A DNA stretch of 21,607 bases from Trebouxia sp. TZW2008 (lineage: Eukaryota; Chlorophyta; Trebouxiophyceae; Trebouxiales; Trebouxiaceae): positions 560 through 22,166 of the forward strand of contig BDIU01000469.1 of the NCBI GenBank assembly GCA_002118135.1. The letters run 5' to 3'. The position numbers were made by a program, and so were the translations under genes. Under the pieces are notes generated by a model. That model was not told where the DNA came from, did no database searches, and saw only the letters and a list, made by a program, of their open reading frames with translations. Below, in pieces: positions 1 through 10,661 of the stretch (positions are counted from its first letter, which is position 1; each line of letters opens with the position of its first letter).

Positions 1-3000
1 GAGCCTTGAAATAGCAGGTGAAAGTTGTAACGTGCACTGAAATTGACAGCACTGCATGCACATAAATCTGCAGTGCATAGACTCAGGTCACAGCCAATTC
101 CCATTAGGGGTATGGCGTCTGGTTGACGCTTGTGCACCAGCATAGCAATGATAAAGTTGGACCTGTGGCCCCGACATCATCAAATCATTTTAGAGTCAGT
201 TAGCCAAGCACATGACACAGTCCAGGCTAGACTTGATTTGCTGGGCTATCACCTGAACCTGCAGGGGGAATTACCTGCATGGACTTGCAAGCCCGAGCGC
301 ATGAGAGCCAGCAGTTGCAGCAGCCCTTGCATGGCCACACTGCTGAAGCGGGCAGCATTGCCGCTGCCACCCACATACTTCCACCTGCTCAGACACACAA
401 GTCAGCAAAAGATACACAGGCCAAGCACTTCCAAGCAATGACACTCACTGCTTGTCCGCAGCTTTGCAACCAGCCTCTGTAAGCCGGACAAGCAGCAGGA
501 ATGTAATTGTGGTCTTGTGATGCATGGCGTGCACTTGCAATCTGGTTTGTACTATTGTATAGCATCAGCTTCCTGTCCATGTACACGGTACATCCAACAT
601 GTCATTTACAGCTTGAGACACAATAAGCGCAATAAGACCAGCAGGCTCACCTGACTGGGCCATTTGTTTTGGCATCTTCATCAAGAGCATCAGGTGGCAA
701 GGGTCCAGAGGTAGTGGGCGTCGCTAGCTTAGCTGGTGAAGGCGGCCTGGCACCCTTGCCTGCTGCTGCTTTGCCAGTGGGCTGGGGGACCTCTGCAGGG
801 GCGGGTGGTGGGATGTCCATCTGCCAGCTGGCTTTGGCAGTGGGCTGGGTCAAGCAGGGCACCTACTCACAGCAATTGCAGTGACCTCACAGATGCTTTG
901 AAACACCGGCTGCGCAAGTCCTTGTCTTTGTTTGCATTGAGCAATCAGGTTGTGCAATTGATCAAGGCCAAAAGGCACACCTTGTTGAAGATGGGTGGCG
1001 CCAGGTTCCACCAAAGATGAGTGACATGCAGCAGCTGCAGCCAGGAGTCGCCACGCTGGCAGCACTCCACTGCACAACCTACCCTGCGCAGTACCTGCCA
1101 CACCACACCACAAAATGTTTTGTCGCCTTTCTTCTGTGGGGCATTGTGCTACATCATGTGTACAGATCAGATGGCAAGCAGACACAATGCAGCGCAGGAT
1201 GTAACCTGGTGCAGTCACAGCGCAAATTCGTTGAGGTTTGATAAGGTGCTTCATTCTGGAAGCCATGCACTTGAACATTCTAAACAGAAGGACTGCCAAT
1301 TTGATGTCATACGACCAGATTCAAACTATCGAACTTGAAGAGACAGTCAAGGCAGGCTTGTTACCTCAAGAAGCTTGGCTTGAGTGTCTGCTGATGGCAC
1401 AGCAGCGTCAGCTTCAGGGGCTGCTTCCTTGAGAGTTGCCTGACAGCCCTTGAACTCTGTGAGGGCCTGCCAGCAAAGCACTGCAGCCTGTCAATCTGAG
1501 ACAATTGCCAGGCTGTGGGCAGCAGCATCTTACATTCCACACACATGTGCTAATAAGAATATATCAAGCTAATTGCTGCAAAGACAACGGTTCACGTGAC
1601 GTTGAGATACATAAGCAAAGTCATGTGACCCATTGTTGCAAGACAGTGAGGTACTGAGCAGCATTGCAGCAGCAGATGCAACACGAGATACAATATCCTG
1701 AAGTTGCAGCATGGTGATCAAAAATTGCCCACATCCTCTTTCATCAAAGCCACTCACTACCAATAGGCAATACGGTAGCAACAGGTGAACAGGGGGAGGA
1801 GCAAGCACCATAAGGCAGTGAAGGCGTGCCAGCCAGGGCCAGGCACTTCTCACTGCACTCCTGTGCCTCACCACCTGGCGGCGCCTTGGCATGAGCTGCC
1901 TCACACGCTGCTGCAGTAGCCTGCACCACAGCATGGCCACCTCAAGCTAGAAGGATCATCACGGCTGCTTGTGCCACTCTGTCCATCTTTTTCAAGAGCC
2001 TAGCAAGTGCAGCATGATACATGCATTGCATGCATACTTGCAGCTGCCAAGCTGGATTTGCAGCAGCGCTGCAGATGCGTGTTTACCAAATGGAAACTTG
2101 CATCAGTGAGGGTTGCAGCATGGTACACACACAGAGGGTGAAGAGGCGGCATTTTGTCACATACCTGACAGCAGCTTCTATGCGCTGAGCCTGCAGTGCA
2201 GCAGCTGGGTCGGCACCTGCTGGTGCGCCCGCCTGGGCAGCTGCCTCATCAACCTTCCACCTGCAAACAGCATCTCCCATGATGCAACCTACACAAGCTG
2301 CCTTCTGGATGCGCATGGCGCCTGCATGATGTTGATTGACTGCAGTATGCAAGGATGAAGTTAGGATTTGAGCGTTTGCAGTGCACTAGTGGCACTCTTT
2401 GGGGAGTCAAGATGGTGGCAACAGCGGCTTCAGCCCCGCGTGGGGTGCATGCATTGCAGCAGAATCTGACACTGCAACAAAGGTGATGGCAAGTCCAGGC
2501 TACAAGGGGGTGCTCACTTTGCTGGCTCGACTTGTGGCAGCTTGCAGTTGGTCCTGACATTCTGCAGCACCGTCTGGCTCCAGGCTGGCAGGCTGCCCTC
2601 CAGGCCTTGCTGCAGGGCTGCTTCCATCACTCGCACACACATCTCCACATAGCGTGGTTGCTGGGTGAAGCTGTCTGGAATCACTTCTGGTGCTTGTGCA
2701 CCTGTTTGCAAATACTTTGGCGTGTCTGCTGACGTGACATCTGTACCTATGTCTTGAAGTTGATGTCGCGCACGCATGACATGCTTCTTGCCAATCAAGA
2801 TCTGTAATCCTTGCCTATCAGCAACATCTAGCTATAGCTAACATCTAGATACAGCAATGCCTCTACCACCAATGTAACTAGCTAAATGGCTACAGCAACA
2901 TCTAGCTAGCAGCAACATCTAGCTACAGCAAACAAGCATTTGACCGTACCGTACATCTGGCAAATTTGATTACTACGGCATCGTAAAACAAGTCAAGGCA

Positions 3001-6000
3001 TGCTCCTGGCTGTCTGCAAATTCTTGCATGCTCATGAGAAAGGCATAGCCCACAACTACAGAAACGACACATAGCTCAACTTGGCAAAATCTTGCGCATG
3101 CTCAGTAGTGCAGGCACACCTGGCTTGCTCTTGGCAGCAGCTGCGCCCTTTGCCGGGGCTGCCTTGGCAGGCTTGCCAGCAGGAGCAGGGTCAGTGTGCA
3201 TGAGGCTCCACAGCTCCTGAGGGGACTTGCTGCCAAGCTGGCTCAGCACCTGTGTCACAATGTCTGGCGCAGCCAGGCGCTCTGACAGCAGCTGTGTAGC
3301 AGTGACTTTGAATGTTGGTTCCAGGAGCAGATAGTCCTCCAGCGCTTGCTGCTCAACAGTCACCTGTGACATCAACAATGCTCAGGAGCCTTCACAACAG
3401 CATGAAGATGCAGCATACAAGCTTTACACTTTGCATGGCTTTTGACTGACACAATCCATTGTTTCAAGTCAAATGCACTCGTCCAAACTGTAATGACTCT
3501 TTTGCTCGCATTGGTGCATGGCCTATACTAGTGTAGGGTTTGAGACTAACAGATTGTCTTGAATATGCAGAGCACAAAAGGCACAGAGGGCAAATGTCAT
3601 CACCTCAATTGCTGGCTGAGGTGCGGCTGTCTGGTGGAGAGGCAACGGCAGGTTTGCCAACCAAGCTGCAGTGTCAGTCTGCTTGTGAGCGGTGCAGGCA
3701 GTCAGGAGGTGGTAGGCAACAGCAGCTCCCATGCGAACGCCCACCTGCTTCCCCTCTGCAGCGCCCTGCATGCACCTCTGCCACATTCAATGCCGCCTCG
3801 ACTTACAGGACAATACACCTTGAAGCAGAATGTTAAAAATGTGGGACTCGTGAGTAGCTTGAGGGAACATGAACCAAGAAAGCAATCACACTGCAAGACA
3901 AGACACAGGACCAAATTTACGCATACAGAAATTAGTGTCTCATCTGATCAGACTTGTGAATGCACCACAACAAATTTGCTGCCATTGCCAAGCTCACGTG
4001 CCAATGATACTGTTCAGTCCAGCAAACTGGAAGACGCCACCACGACAGTGCCATTGTACCTCTCAGACTGCATACTTATCAACAGCAATACATTATGCTC
4101 AGCTGTGAATCCCGAAAGGACTAGAGCCTGAGCAAGATGTGCTACCTGTTGACTCAGAGCAAACTCAGCTTTGGCCTCTGCGAGGGTGACATGGCAAGCT
4201 GCCAGTCCCTTGTTGAGCATGCCATAGTCTGCCTTGCCACTCAGCAAGGGCGCAGCACAGTTGTGGAAACGCGCTTCAGCTTCACTCAGCAGCATGCCAT
4301 CACCAATGTACGCTGCCACCTGCAGGGCAAAGCAAGGGTTTTGGAGCTATAGCTATAGATAACTTTTCTCAACTAGTAGCAAGGATGCAGCACAGTTTGA
4401 AAACACACACTTCAGCTTTACACGACAGCATGCCGTCATCCATGTATGCCGCCACCTGCATCAGAGAGCTAGACTTTTGGAGCTTTAGTCATAGACAAGA
4501 TTAAGCAGGTGGTGCTGAACGTTGTGACATGCATTGATAGATGTGGGCAGACTTGCTGCTTTAGTGCTGGCAAGCAAACAATGCAAAATTGACTGTTAGC
4601 AGAGACTTGAGCTCATTCAGCACATGTGTGTCTCAGACTGCATATTGTGGTCAACCAATAGCATCAATATCTGCACACGCATAGTCAAGCACAAGTGCAA
4701 TCATGAACAAGTATAAAGAAGTGCACACACTGCTTGTACTCAAGACCTGTGACCCTGTTCTGCCATGCTTGGTACTAGGCAGAGCATTATGCCTTGAATG
4801 CGAATCCAAAACGCCAACAGATGGTGATGCTTCAACACTTTACAACACGCTGGTGCTCCAATGATCAGGAGCAGTAAAAACATGTCTGGCATGCCTGCAT
4901 GGCCAGCAGGAGCTTCCTGCAGGTCTTCAGGCGGGCCAGCTGTTGTGGCACACATGGGTCATGCATGCTGGGGTCAGGAAGCTGCTTGCTCAGCTGCTGA
5001 GTCTCTTGCTGGCAAGCCACAAACACCATCTGACACACTAGCCGCAGCAGAGCAGGGCTTGCTGCCTCCATGTGAGCCCTGCACTACGGTTCACTTGACC
5101 TGGTGTTTGCACATATATTGATCAATCCAACAGCAGTAGTGATGTCACAGGATGCAAAGCAGCACAAATGCAATCACACAGCAAGAAGGGCATTGCTGAG
5201 ACTGAGCCTCAAATGGGGTTTTGCATCAGCAGTGACAGTGCCATGAGATGCACAGCAAACCAGCACGCAGCTGCTTCTTAGAGAAACACGACGCGTGAGG
5301 GGCAGTTGCTATGCCTGACCCTAAGATGCAAGATTGCGTCAGTGTCGCTGCAGTGCCCTAACACCGAACACTCAGCAGCTTAAGCTTGCCTGTTTAGCTT
5401 CAGCCTGTCTAGAGGGTTGGCCTCCCACACAGGGCAGTCAGGCTGTGTCTCAATGAAGTGAGGCAGCACCACATCAGTCGCCTGCTGGCTGACTTTGATG
5501 ACACCTAAGTGTGCTGCTGTCAAGACAAGGTGGCACCAGCAGTGGTACAAGGGCAGGGGCAGCAAGGCAGCAATGGGCCCGGATGACTGACCCAGTTCAC
5601 TGATCAGCTTGTGGTCAGCATCGTATGCTGCCACTGCAAAGGTATACGCCTCGTTTGGCTGCAGACCTACAATCCATGAATGTGTGTTCAGTATGTGCTC
5701 ATGCTATTGGGCAACAAGCCTAGACAAAGCAGCATTACCCCCAATGGTGACTCACAGGCACGTGAAGAGTGCAAAACACGCTTGAGCATGACAGCTTGGT
5801 GATAGTAGGCTAGCATCAGCTTGACAGTATGTCAAAGCCATGGTGATTATGTCTCCCTCAGCAAGACTCTTGCGGGATTCACAACGTATAGCCCTTGTAC
5901 ACATCACTCACCAGCCTGGTTATTCATGCTGACAGGCTGCAGGACAAGGCAAGAGCAGCAATCCAGTCTTAGCATTTATGCTTGAAGGACTTGAGACAAG

Positions 6001-9000
6001 GCAAAAGCAGCAGGCTAGACCTGAGACTGTGACACGGGACCCCAAGGGGTGGTGTGTGCCAGTGCCTTCCAGCTCCATGCTGGTGCTGTTCATGCCTAGC
6101 CCCACACCAGCGCCAAAGCTCTTGGCAAACACAGCAAAGTAGGCAGCTTTCTGGTGAGCTTTGAGCTTGAGGGGCCGATGGGTGAGGGTGATGCTGGTCG
6201 GGGTGCGGGTCAACAGCAGGGGGGCGGCGGGCACCTGGCTGCGCTGCCCTGCTGGGGTAAGGGCAGCTCGGAACAGCCCCTCCTCTGCTGCTTGTGCTTG
6301 CTGAAGCCATTGGGCACTTGCCTGGCAAGCATTGACAGTTGTATCGGGCAAGACAGCAGAATCACTCATCCATTCTTAGCATCTTCACTTTACGAGTAAG
6401 ATTCTGCATATGCATGCGTGTGTGAGACATGGGCATGCCCGTGTGAGACATTGGCATGATATAGATTGCTTCTGCTGCACACATACACCAGAAGCAGCAA
6501 GAATGAATGGTGTGTGAGACTTTGCAGCGCAATTTGCTGGTCAAGCACTTTGTAAACCTGACCTGCAGCATCTGAGCTTGCACATTTGGGTCTGTGTAGT
6601 AGCGAGCCCTGTGCATGCTCAGCAGCGCAAGCTGATAAGCATTTTTGTGCATCTGCTCTTCAAGATGCCGCTCTTTGTGTACAGGATGGGAGGGTACCAC
6701 TGCAGCCTGCACAACAAGGCAGCTTGACTTGATGAGCTTATAGCAACTGTTCAGCAAAGCCATGTAAATTTACTTTGTTGATGTCGACTCTGTTGATTGG
6801 GCAGTGACTGACTGTTGACCTGAAAAATTGTGTATGCTAGAGAGAAAGCTTGCTGACTGTTGAAGGCTGCAACAAGTCAACACAGCAACAGCTTAGAGCA
6901 CACAAACGCTTGAAGGCTACTGCTTCAACCAGCTACCAATAGCATTGTTCGTCCTGTCAAGCGCTGATGCACATGAACAAGCCATGTATGATGTCTGGTA
7001 CCTGGTCAGAAAGGCCCATCATGTCAACAAGACTCACTTACTTGGCGGTTCTGCAGCGCGTGAAGCACAAGCGACACTGTCTTACCTTCTCGAGCCTGGT
7101 CTGGTCCAGGCGCTGTTGGGCAGCTGTTGTTTTGCCCCAGATTGCAGACTGGGCATGCCTTGAGTCCAAGCTCTTGGACAGTGCCTGCTGGTGCCTGTTT
7201 CCTGCCGCCTGCTGCTGCGCCTGCCCCGCTGCCAGCTCCACTCGAATCAACAGTGCCACCGCATCTGCATGCAGCCCTGCTAGTGCAGCCTCCTGTGGCC
7301 CCATGCCTGCATGCACACCTGTGCTTTGCAAGCCTTCTTGCTCTTTTCTCGCACAAGGAACACCACAGTCTATCCAAGGTCCTCAAAATAAGTCTGACAG
7401 CATGGACATCTGCAACGTCCATACGCGCCAGGTGGCAAAGTCACTGCTTATGAGCATGGCTGATGACAACACTTACTGTAACAGACAACAGCACATATAA
7501 ATGATAGCTCAGGCTTGCTTGTAGTAGCATAGGAGTGAATCTGACCTGCCATCACATCTTGAGATGCTGAGATTGCTTGCGAGCGTGAGGCTGAGATCCA
7601 CAATAAGTGCTCCTTGTCATCACCTTTCCTGGCTTGCAGGCATCTCGTTCTGAAGGTTTCACACACTTGAATGACCTGTGCAAAGGCACACAACTCTGAG
7701 GTGTCTGTACACAGTGTGCATGCTTCAAGGTACGATGCTGAATATACGGCTTTTGTTACATGCAAGCAAGTACAGCTTCCATGTTAACAGACAGCACAGA
7801 GTCATCTGTGACTGACGTATGGAATTGCCAGTGTAAGCAGGCTGAAGCTGCAGGCAATTATTTTCAGTTGGCTGCAGCAGAGCTGAGAGCTGTTTACCTG
7901 CTGCAAAGTGGTAGCTGCAGAGGCAGCATCATTGGCAGCCTCAAGGTGCAGGGCCAATCTCAGCCCGACAGCCACACGCAGCAAGGGGTCGCTTGCATCC
8001 ACTGCTTGCAGCGCTTCATGCAGGCAGGCAAGCACCTGCAGCTGAGGCACTGTCAGACTTTTGAGGCAAGTCAAATATCTTTACCAAGGTGAGTGGTGGC
8101 GTCCTGTGCCCTATTACCCTTTGGGAGCTCAATGTCAGGAACAATTGCGTCCTTGTTCATTGTTCAGTGAAAATGCCAGCGTAAGAGGCTGAGTTTGCTC
8201 AAGATGCCGTGTGTCACTAATGTACATGATGTCAGGCTAGGCACCCGTGGTTGTGCAGGGACATCAGCTGCATGAGAAGATAGGGACCCATGATTGTGCA
8301 GGGACATCCGCTGCATGAGAAGACAGGCAATGCGCAATTGTGCAGGGACATCAGTTGCATGGGACCATAGGTACCCATGGTTGTGCAGGAACATCACCTG
8401 CATGAGAAGATAGGTACCCAAGATTGTGCAGGGACATCGACCGCATGAGAAGACAGACAGTCACCTTTGCTGCCTGCTCAGCTCCAGTATCTCCAGATCC
8501 AACTGCAGATTCTAAGAGGGGCCTCGAGGCCCTCCACAAGGCAGTAGCAGCATCTGCAGCTATGTCCGGCAGCACTTTGTGCACATCAGGAGTATACTGC
8601 CTGACTGTTTCAGCCAGAACAAGCAGTGCTTCAGGGTCGTTTGCTGCTTGCTGATGGGCTGTCAATGCGCTCAGCAGTTTTATCAAAGCAGCCAAGGAAG
8701 ATGCTTCAGGGTGGGATTGCAGGTCCTCAGCCGCACCCAGCCGAGCTTTTCCTGACTCTGCCAGTTGCTTGAATAGCGCAGAGGCTTCAAGGTGATAGGT
8801 GGCGCACAGCAACCCCTGCAATTGTCAAATCATGTTATGTCAGACACAGCGTCAGGAAGTGCATGAGTTTGCCATGGGCATATCAGTCTGGTACTAGCAA
8901 AGAGTGACTGATGGCCATTAACAAAGATTAAAATTGCGACGCTCAAGAGACTATCTTGCTTTGATGAGCAAAGTCTCAGTGGCATTATGGGATAGCATTG

Positions 9001-10163
9001 CTTGCTGCAGGGATGGGATCAGGATCACGATACAGCGGCAAAGGTACCTGAGAGGTCTCAAGCGAAACACTTTCCTTGGCAACTTGAAGCACTGATTCTG
9101 CCTGTGCCTCTGTCTCCAAATTGCTAGTGAAAGCTTTCAAGTGAGGCTGGATCAATGCTTCTGTAATCGCGAGCAACTTGGTCAGGGCAGCAGGGCAGGG
9201 CTGGTGCTTGAGCACCCTGTTTGGGGCTACTGGCAGCAGGCTGATTGTCAAAGCTGCCAGCTTGTCACTATCAGTTATGAACATGGTTTGCAGAGCATCT
9301 TTGACAGCTTGCTCTGAGGGTAAGGCAGCTGCAGTCATTGCAAAGAGAGCAGTGTTGAGCCTGGTCTTGCCTTCGCTATAGGCAGCTTGTGCTTCTGATG
9401 ATGGCGGCAAAGGATCTAGCTGCTCTAGCTTTTCAATGGCAGCGATGGCAGCCAAGCCTTGCTGAACTGTGCTTACTGCCTGTGCTGACATGCCACAGGC
9501 TTGCTGACACCTGGCCAGATCTATGTACAAGCTTATCCTGAGGTGCAGGTACTCAGGAAGGCTGAAAGTGAGATCTGTATCGAGCGCCAGGGCTGCAAAA
9601 GCCAGGAACTGCAGTGTATGCTGGCCTGGTGCAGCTCTGAAGTCTGCACAAATTTCTCTCAGGACCACTGCTCCCTGGTATACGAGCCAGTGGTTACGCT
9701 CATCTGGCAACATCTGTTGCATGGCTGTCTGCAGCTTGCTCAGAACGGCGATAAGCTGGCTGAGTGAGTCTGGCAGGGTCAACTCAGCGTCTTCTACAGC
9801 AAGCAGAGCGCCTCCGCTTCTGGCGGCAGTGATCTGCACTTGTGCTTCCAGAACAGCAAGAGTGTCCTGCGTGTCCTTGGTAGTCGTGAGCCTGGCTTCC
9901 AACGTACTTAGACCGAGGTTGCAGCATGAGGTTAGGGCAAGGTTGTATTCTCCTTGTGCATGCAGAGCAGCTGCCAAGTTCATAAGCTCCGGCACCGAGA
10001 CTTCCAGAGGGCTGCTGCTCACAAAGTCGTGTGCCAGTGACCTTAGCTGCTGACGCTGCTTCCGGCGAAGCTGCCGTTGGACTGCAACGGGCTGCTGCAG
10101 CGCGCTTCCATCTGGAAACGACGCCAGCAGGCCGCGAGTGACGCTGCGGAATGCCTCTGTCAT
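1..10163 (-). CDS. CFAP54: CFAP54 (FAP54), central-apparatus C1d protein; 5' and middle part, runs off the left edge
   Basis: CFAP54 is a very large, mostly helical protein of the C1d projection of the ciliary central apparatus, where it works with CFAP46, CFAP74 and CFAP221 in motility control (family knowledge). Exons on the minus strand: 10163-9048, 8815-8465, 8041-7898, 7675-7546, 7318-7086, 6706-6563, 6321-6021, 5666-5390, 5078 to about 4915, 4319-4060, 3775-3604, 3363-3120, 2752-2518, 2260-2165, about 1920-1761, 1466-1365, about 1030-871, 844-651, 384-275. Phases agree through the 5078 exon and again from 4319 to 2165. The 4915-4320 stretch and the exons near 1.9 and 1.0 kb are unresolved. 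Exon 1 resembles the N-terminal CFAP54 domain (DUF4486) as I recall it, e.g. LMNLAAALHAQGEYNLAL and LPEYLHLRISLYIDLARC. A fibronectin-III-like module follows near residue 710. I chose ATG 10163 because it is the first in-frame ATG after a TGA at 10218-10220; a 5' non-coding or short coding exon is possible. The 3' half lies outside the window. Function is assigned by resemblance, not by a search. Confidence 0.85.
2818..2936. repeat. Intronic short repeat of AGCAACATCTAGCTA type
   Basis: Within the CFAP54 intron 3119-2753, the word CAACATCTAGCTA or close variants appears at least four times in about 115 bases. The surrounding sequence is CTAGCTA-rich. It looks like a decayed simple repeat and I see no coding potential in it. 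Confidence 0.75.
4060..4319 (-). other. CFAP54: CFAP54 internal exon with a duplicated 5' end upstream
   Basis: Acceptor CTGCAG|GTGGC and donor GAGAG|GTACAA bound 260 nt, phase 0 in and phase 2 out. The exon begins VAAYIGDGMLLSEAEARFHN and is rich in Ala, Leu and Glu, as expected of the helical repeats. About 135 bp upstream in the gene (4384-4499) lies a diverged copy of its beginning and of the flanking intron. Confidence 0.7.
4252..4499. repeat. Diverged tandem duplication of an exon start plus flanking intron
   Basis: The segment at about 4252-4362 recurs at about 4386-4499, offset 134-136 bases. Shared blocks include GCAGCACAGTT, CTTCAGCTT, CAGCATGCC, GCCACCTGCA and TTTTGGAGCT. On the minus strand the copy keeps an acceptor-like GATGCAG|GTGGC and would read VAAYMDDGML, compared with VAAYIGDGML in the main exon. 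Confidence 0.9.
5390..6321 (-). other. CFAP54: CFAP54 exons 7-8: fibronectin-III-like module followed by helical repeat
   Basis: Exons 6321-6021 and 5666-5390 join in phase 1 within a Gly codon (TCAG|GTCTAG ... TTGTAG|GTCTGC). The join gives VSGLQPNEAYTFAVAAYD, the characteristic 'GL-PN-Y-FAVAAY' end of the FN3-like segment in CFAP54. The first exon supplies the earlier strands (PLLLTRTPTSITLTHRPL). The second exon continues with PLPLYHCWCHLVLTAAHLG and ends in NPLDRLKLN, where it appears to use a GC donor (CAG|GCAAGC). I treat this junction as the strongest single piece of identity evidence for the gene. Confidence 0.85.
6400..6460. repeat. Short intronic tandem repeat, about 22-bp unit
   Basis: GTGTGAGACATGGGCATGCC is followed at once by GTGTGAGACATTGGCATG in the CFAP54 intron 6562-6322. 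A further GTGTGTGAGAC occurs downstream near 6510. Confidence 0.7.
8243..8462. repeat. Intronic 43-bp minisatellite, about five units
   Basis: Units begin with TTGTGCAGG(G/A)ACATC at 8251, 8294, 8338, 8381 and 8424, a spacing of 43, 44, 43 and 43 bases. Each unit also contains GCATGAGAAGA or a variant. The array lies in CFAP54 intron 2 and its last unit ends within a few bases of the intron's 5' splice site (donor AAG|GTGACT, G at 8464). Confidence 0.95.
9048..10163 (-). other. CFAP54: CFAP54 exon 1: N-terminal CFAP54/DUF4486-type domain
   Basis: This single large exon (1116 nt, 372 codons) holds the best-conserved part of the gene. It begins MTEAFRSVTRGLLASF, has a basic stretch (RQLRRKQRQQ) near residue 35, and then amphipathic helical pairs typical of TPR-like repeats. 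Segments such as LPDERNHWLVYQGAVVL and SLYIDLARCQQACGM occur in the same order as in animal CFAP54. It ends in codon phase 0 at donor CAG|GTACCT. Past that point the frame stays open only to a stop at 8985, which supports the splice. Confidence 0.85.
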
Positions 10164-10216
10164 ATCACCTTGTGTGATCAACGAACGTAACGACGTTTGG
10201 TCGATACACAACGCAT

Positions 10217-10661
10217 GTCAGGCGGTTTCAAATCAAGTCTGGGTGTGCATGGCAAATCGTGCCGCGAGATCATGCCCTGAGGCATGCCTTAGCAGGGCTG
10301 CAAAGTTGCAGGCATTTTGAAAAACAAATGGTTTCGGAGCGTGTCCAGGTTCGTAAGCTGCAGGCTGAGACTTTTGGGTGCTTGTGTGCAGCTGTCTCGT
10401 CCGCTTCTTGCAGGCAAAATCCGGAGCCTGCGTGGCAACTCTCAAGGTCGAGCATCCACATACCAATCCTGACTTTGATTGCTGCACATTGCTCTTGCAA
10501 AGCTTGCGTGCCGGCAGGGGCAGATGTGACTGTCAAAGAAACTATTGCTACAGAACGAACAAACCAAGCGTGTTTGATGAAAGCAGAAAGAGGCAGAAAG
10601 CGTTGCCATGGTCGATCAAGAACCGTTCAGCAATGCCACAGCAGAGACTCAGCAAGCATTG
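10217..10661. other. Intergenic spacer between SRPRA stop and CFAP54 start
   Basis: About 450 bp separate two genes that both run on the minus strand. It must hold the SRPRA 3' UTR and polyadenylation site and the CFAP54 promoter and leader. Minus-strand open frames here (up to 88 codons) lack recognisable similarity. I found no TATA box and no clear TGTAA poly(A) signal of the kind used by many green algae. Confidence 0.6.

Noticed and set aside
4740..4860. A further CFAP54 exon near 4845-4757 (frame with VLKHHHLLAFWIRIQ)
   Set aside because: Joining it to the preceding exon would need an intron of only about 45 nt, shorter than any other here (71 nt or more), so I left it out of the firm model.
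8164..8421. Minus-strand frame with repeated HNHG/SSHA peptide words
   Set aside because: It is a translation of the 43-bp minisatellite inside CFAP54 intron 2.
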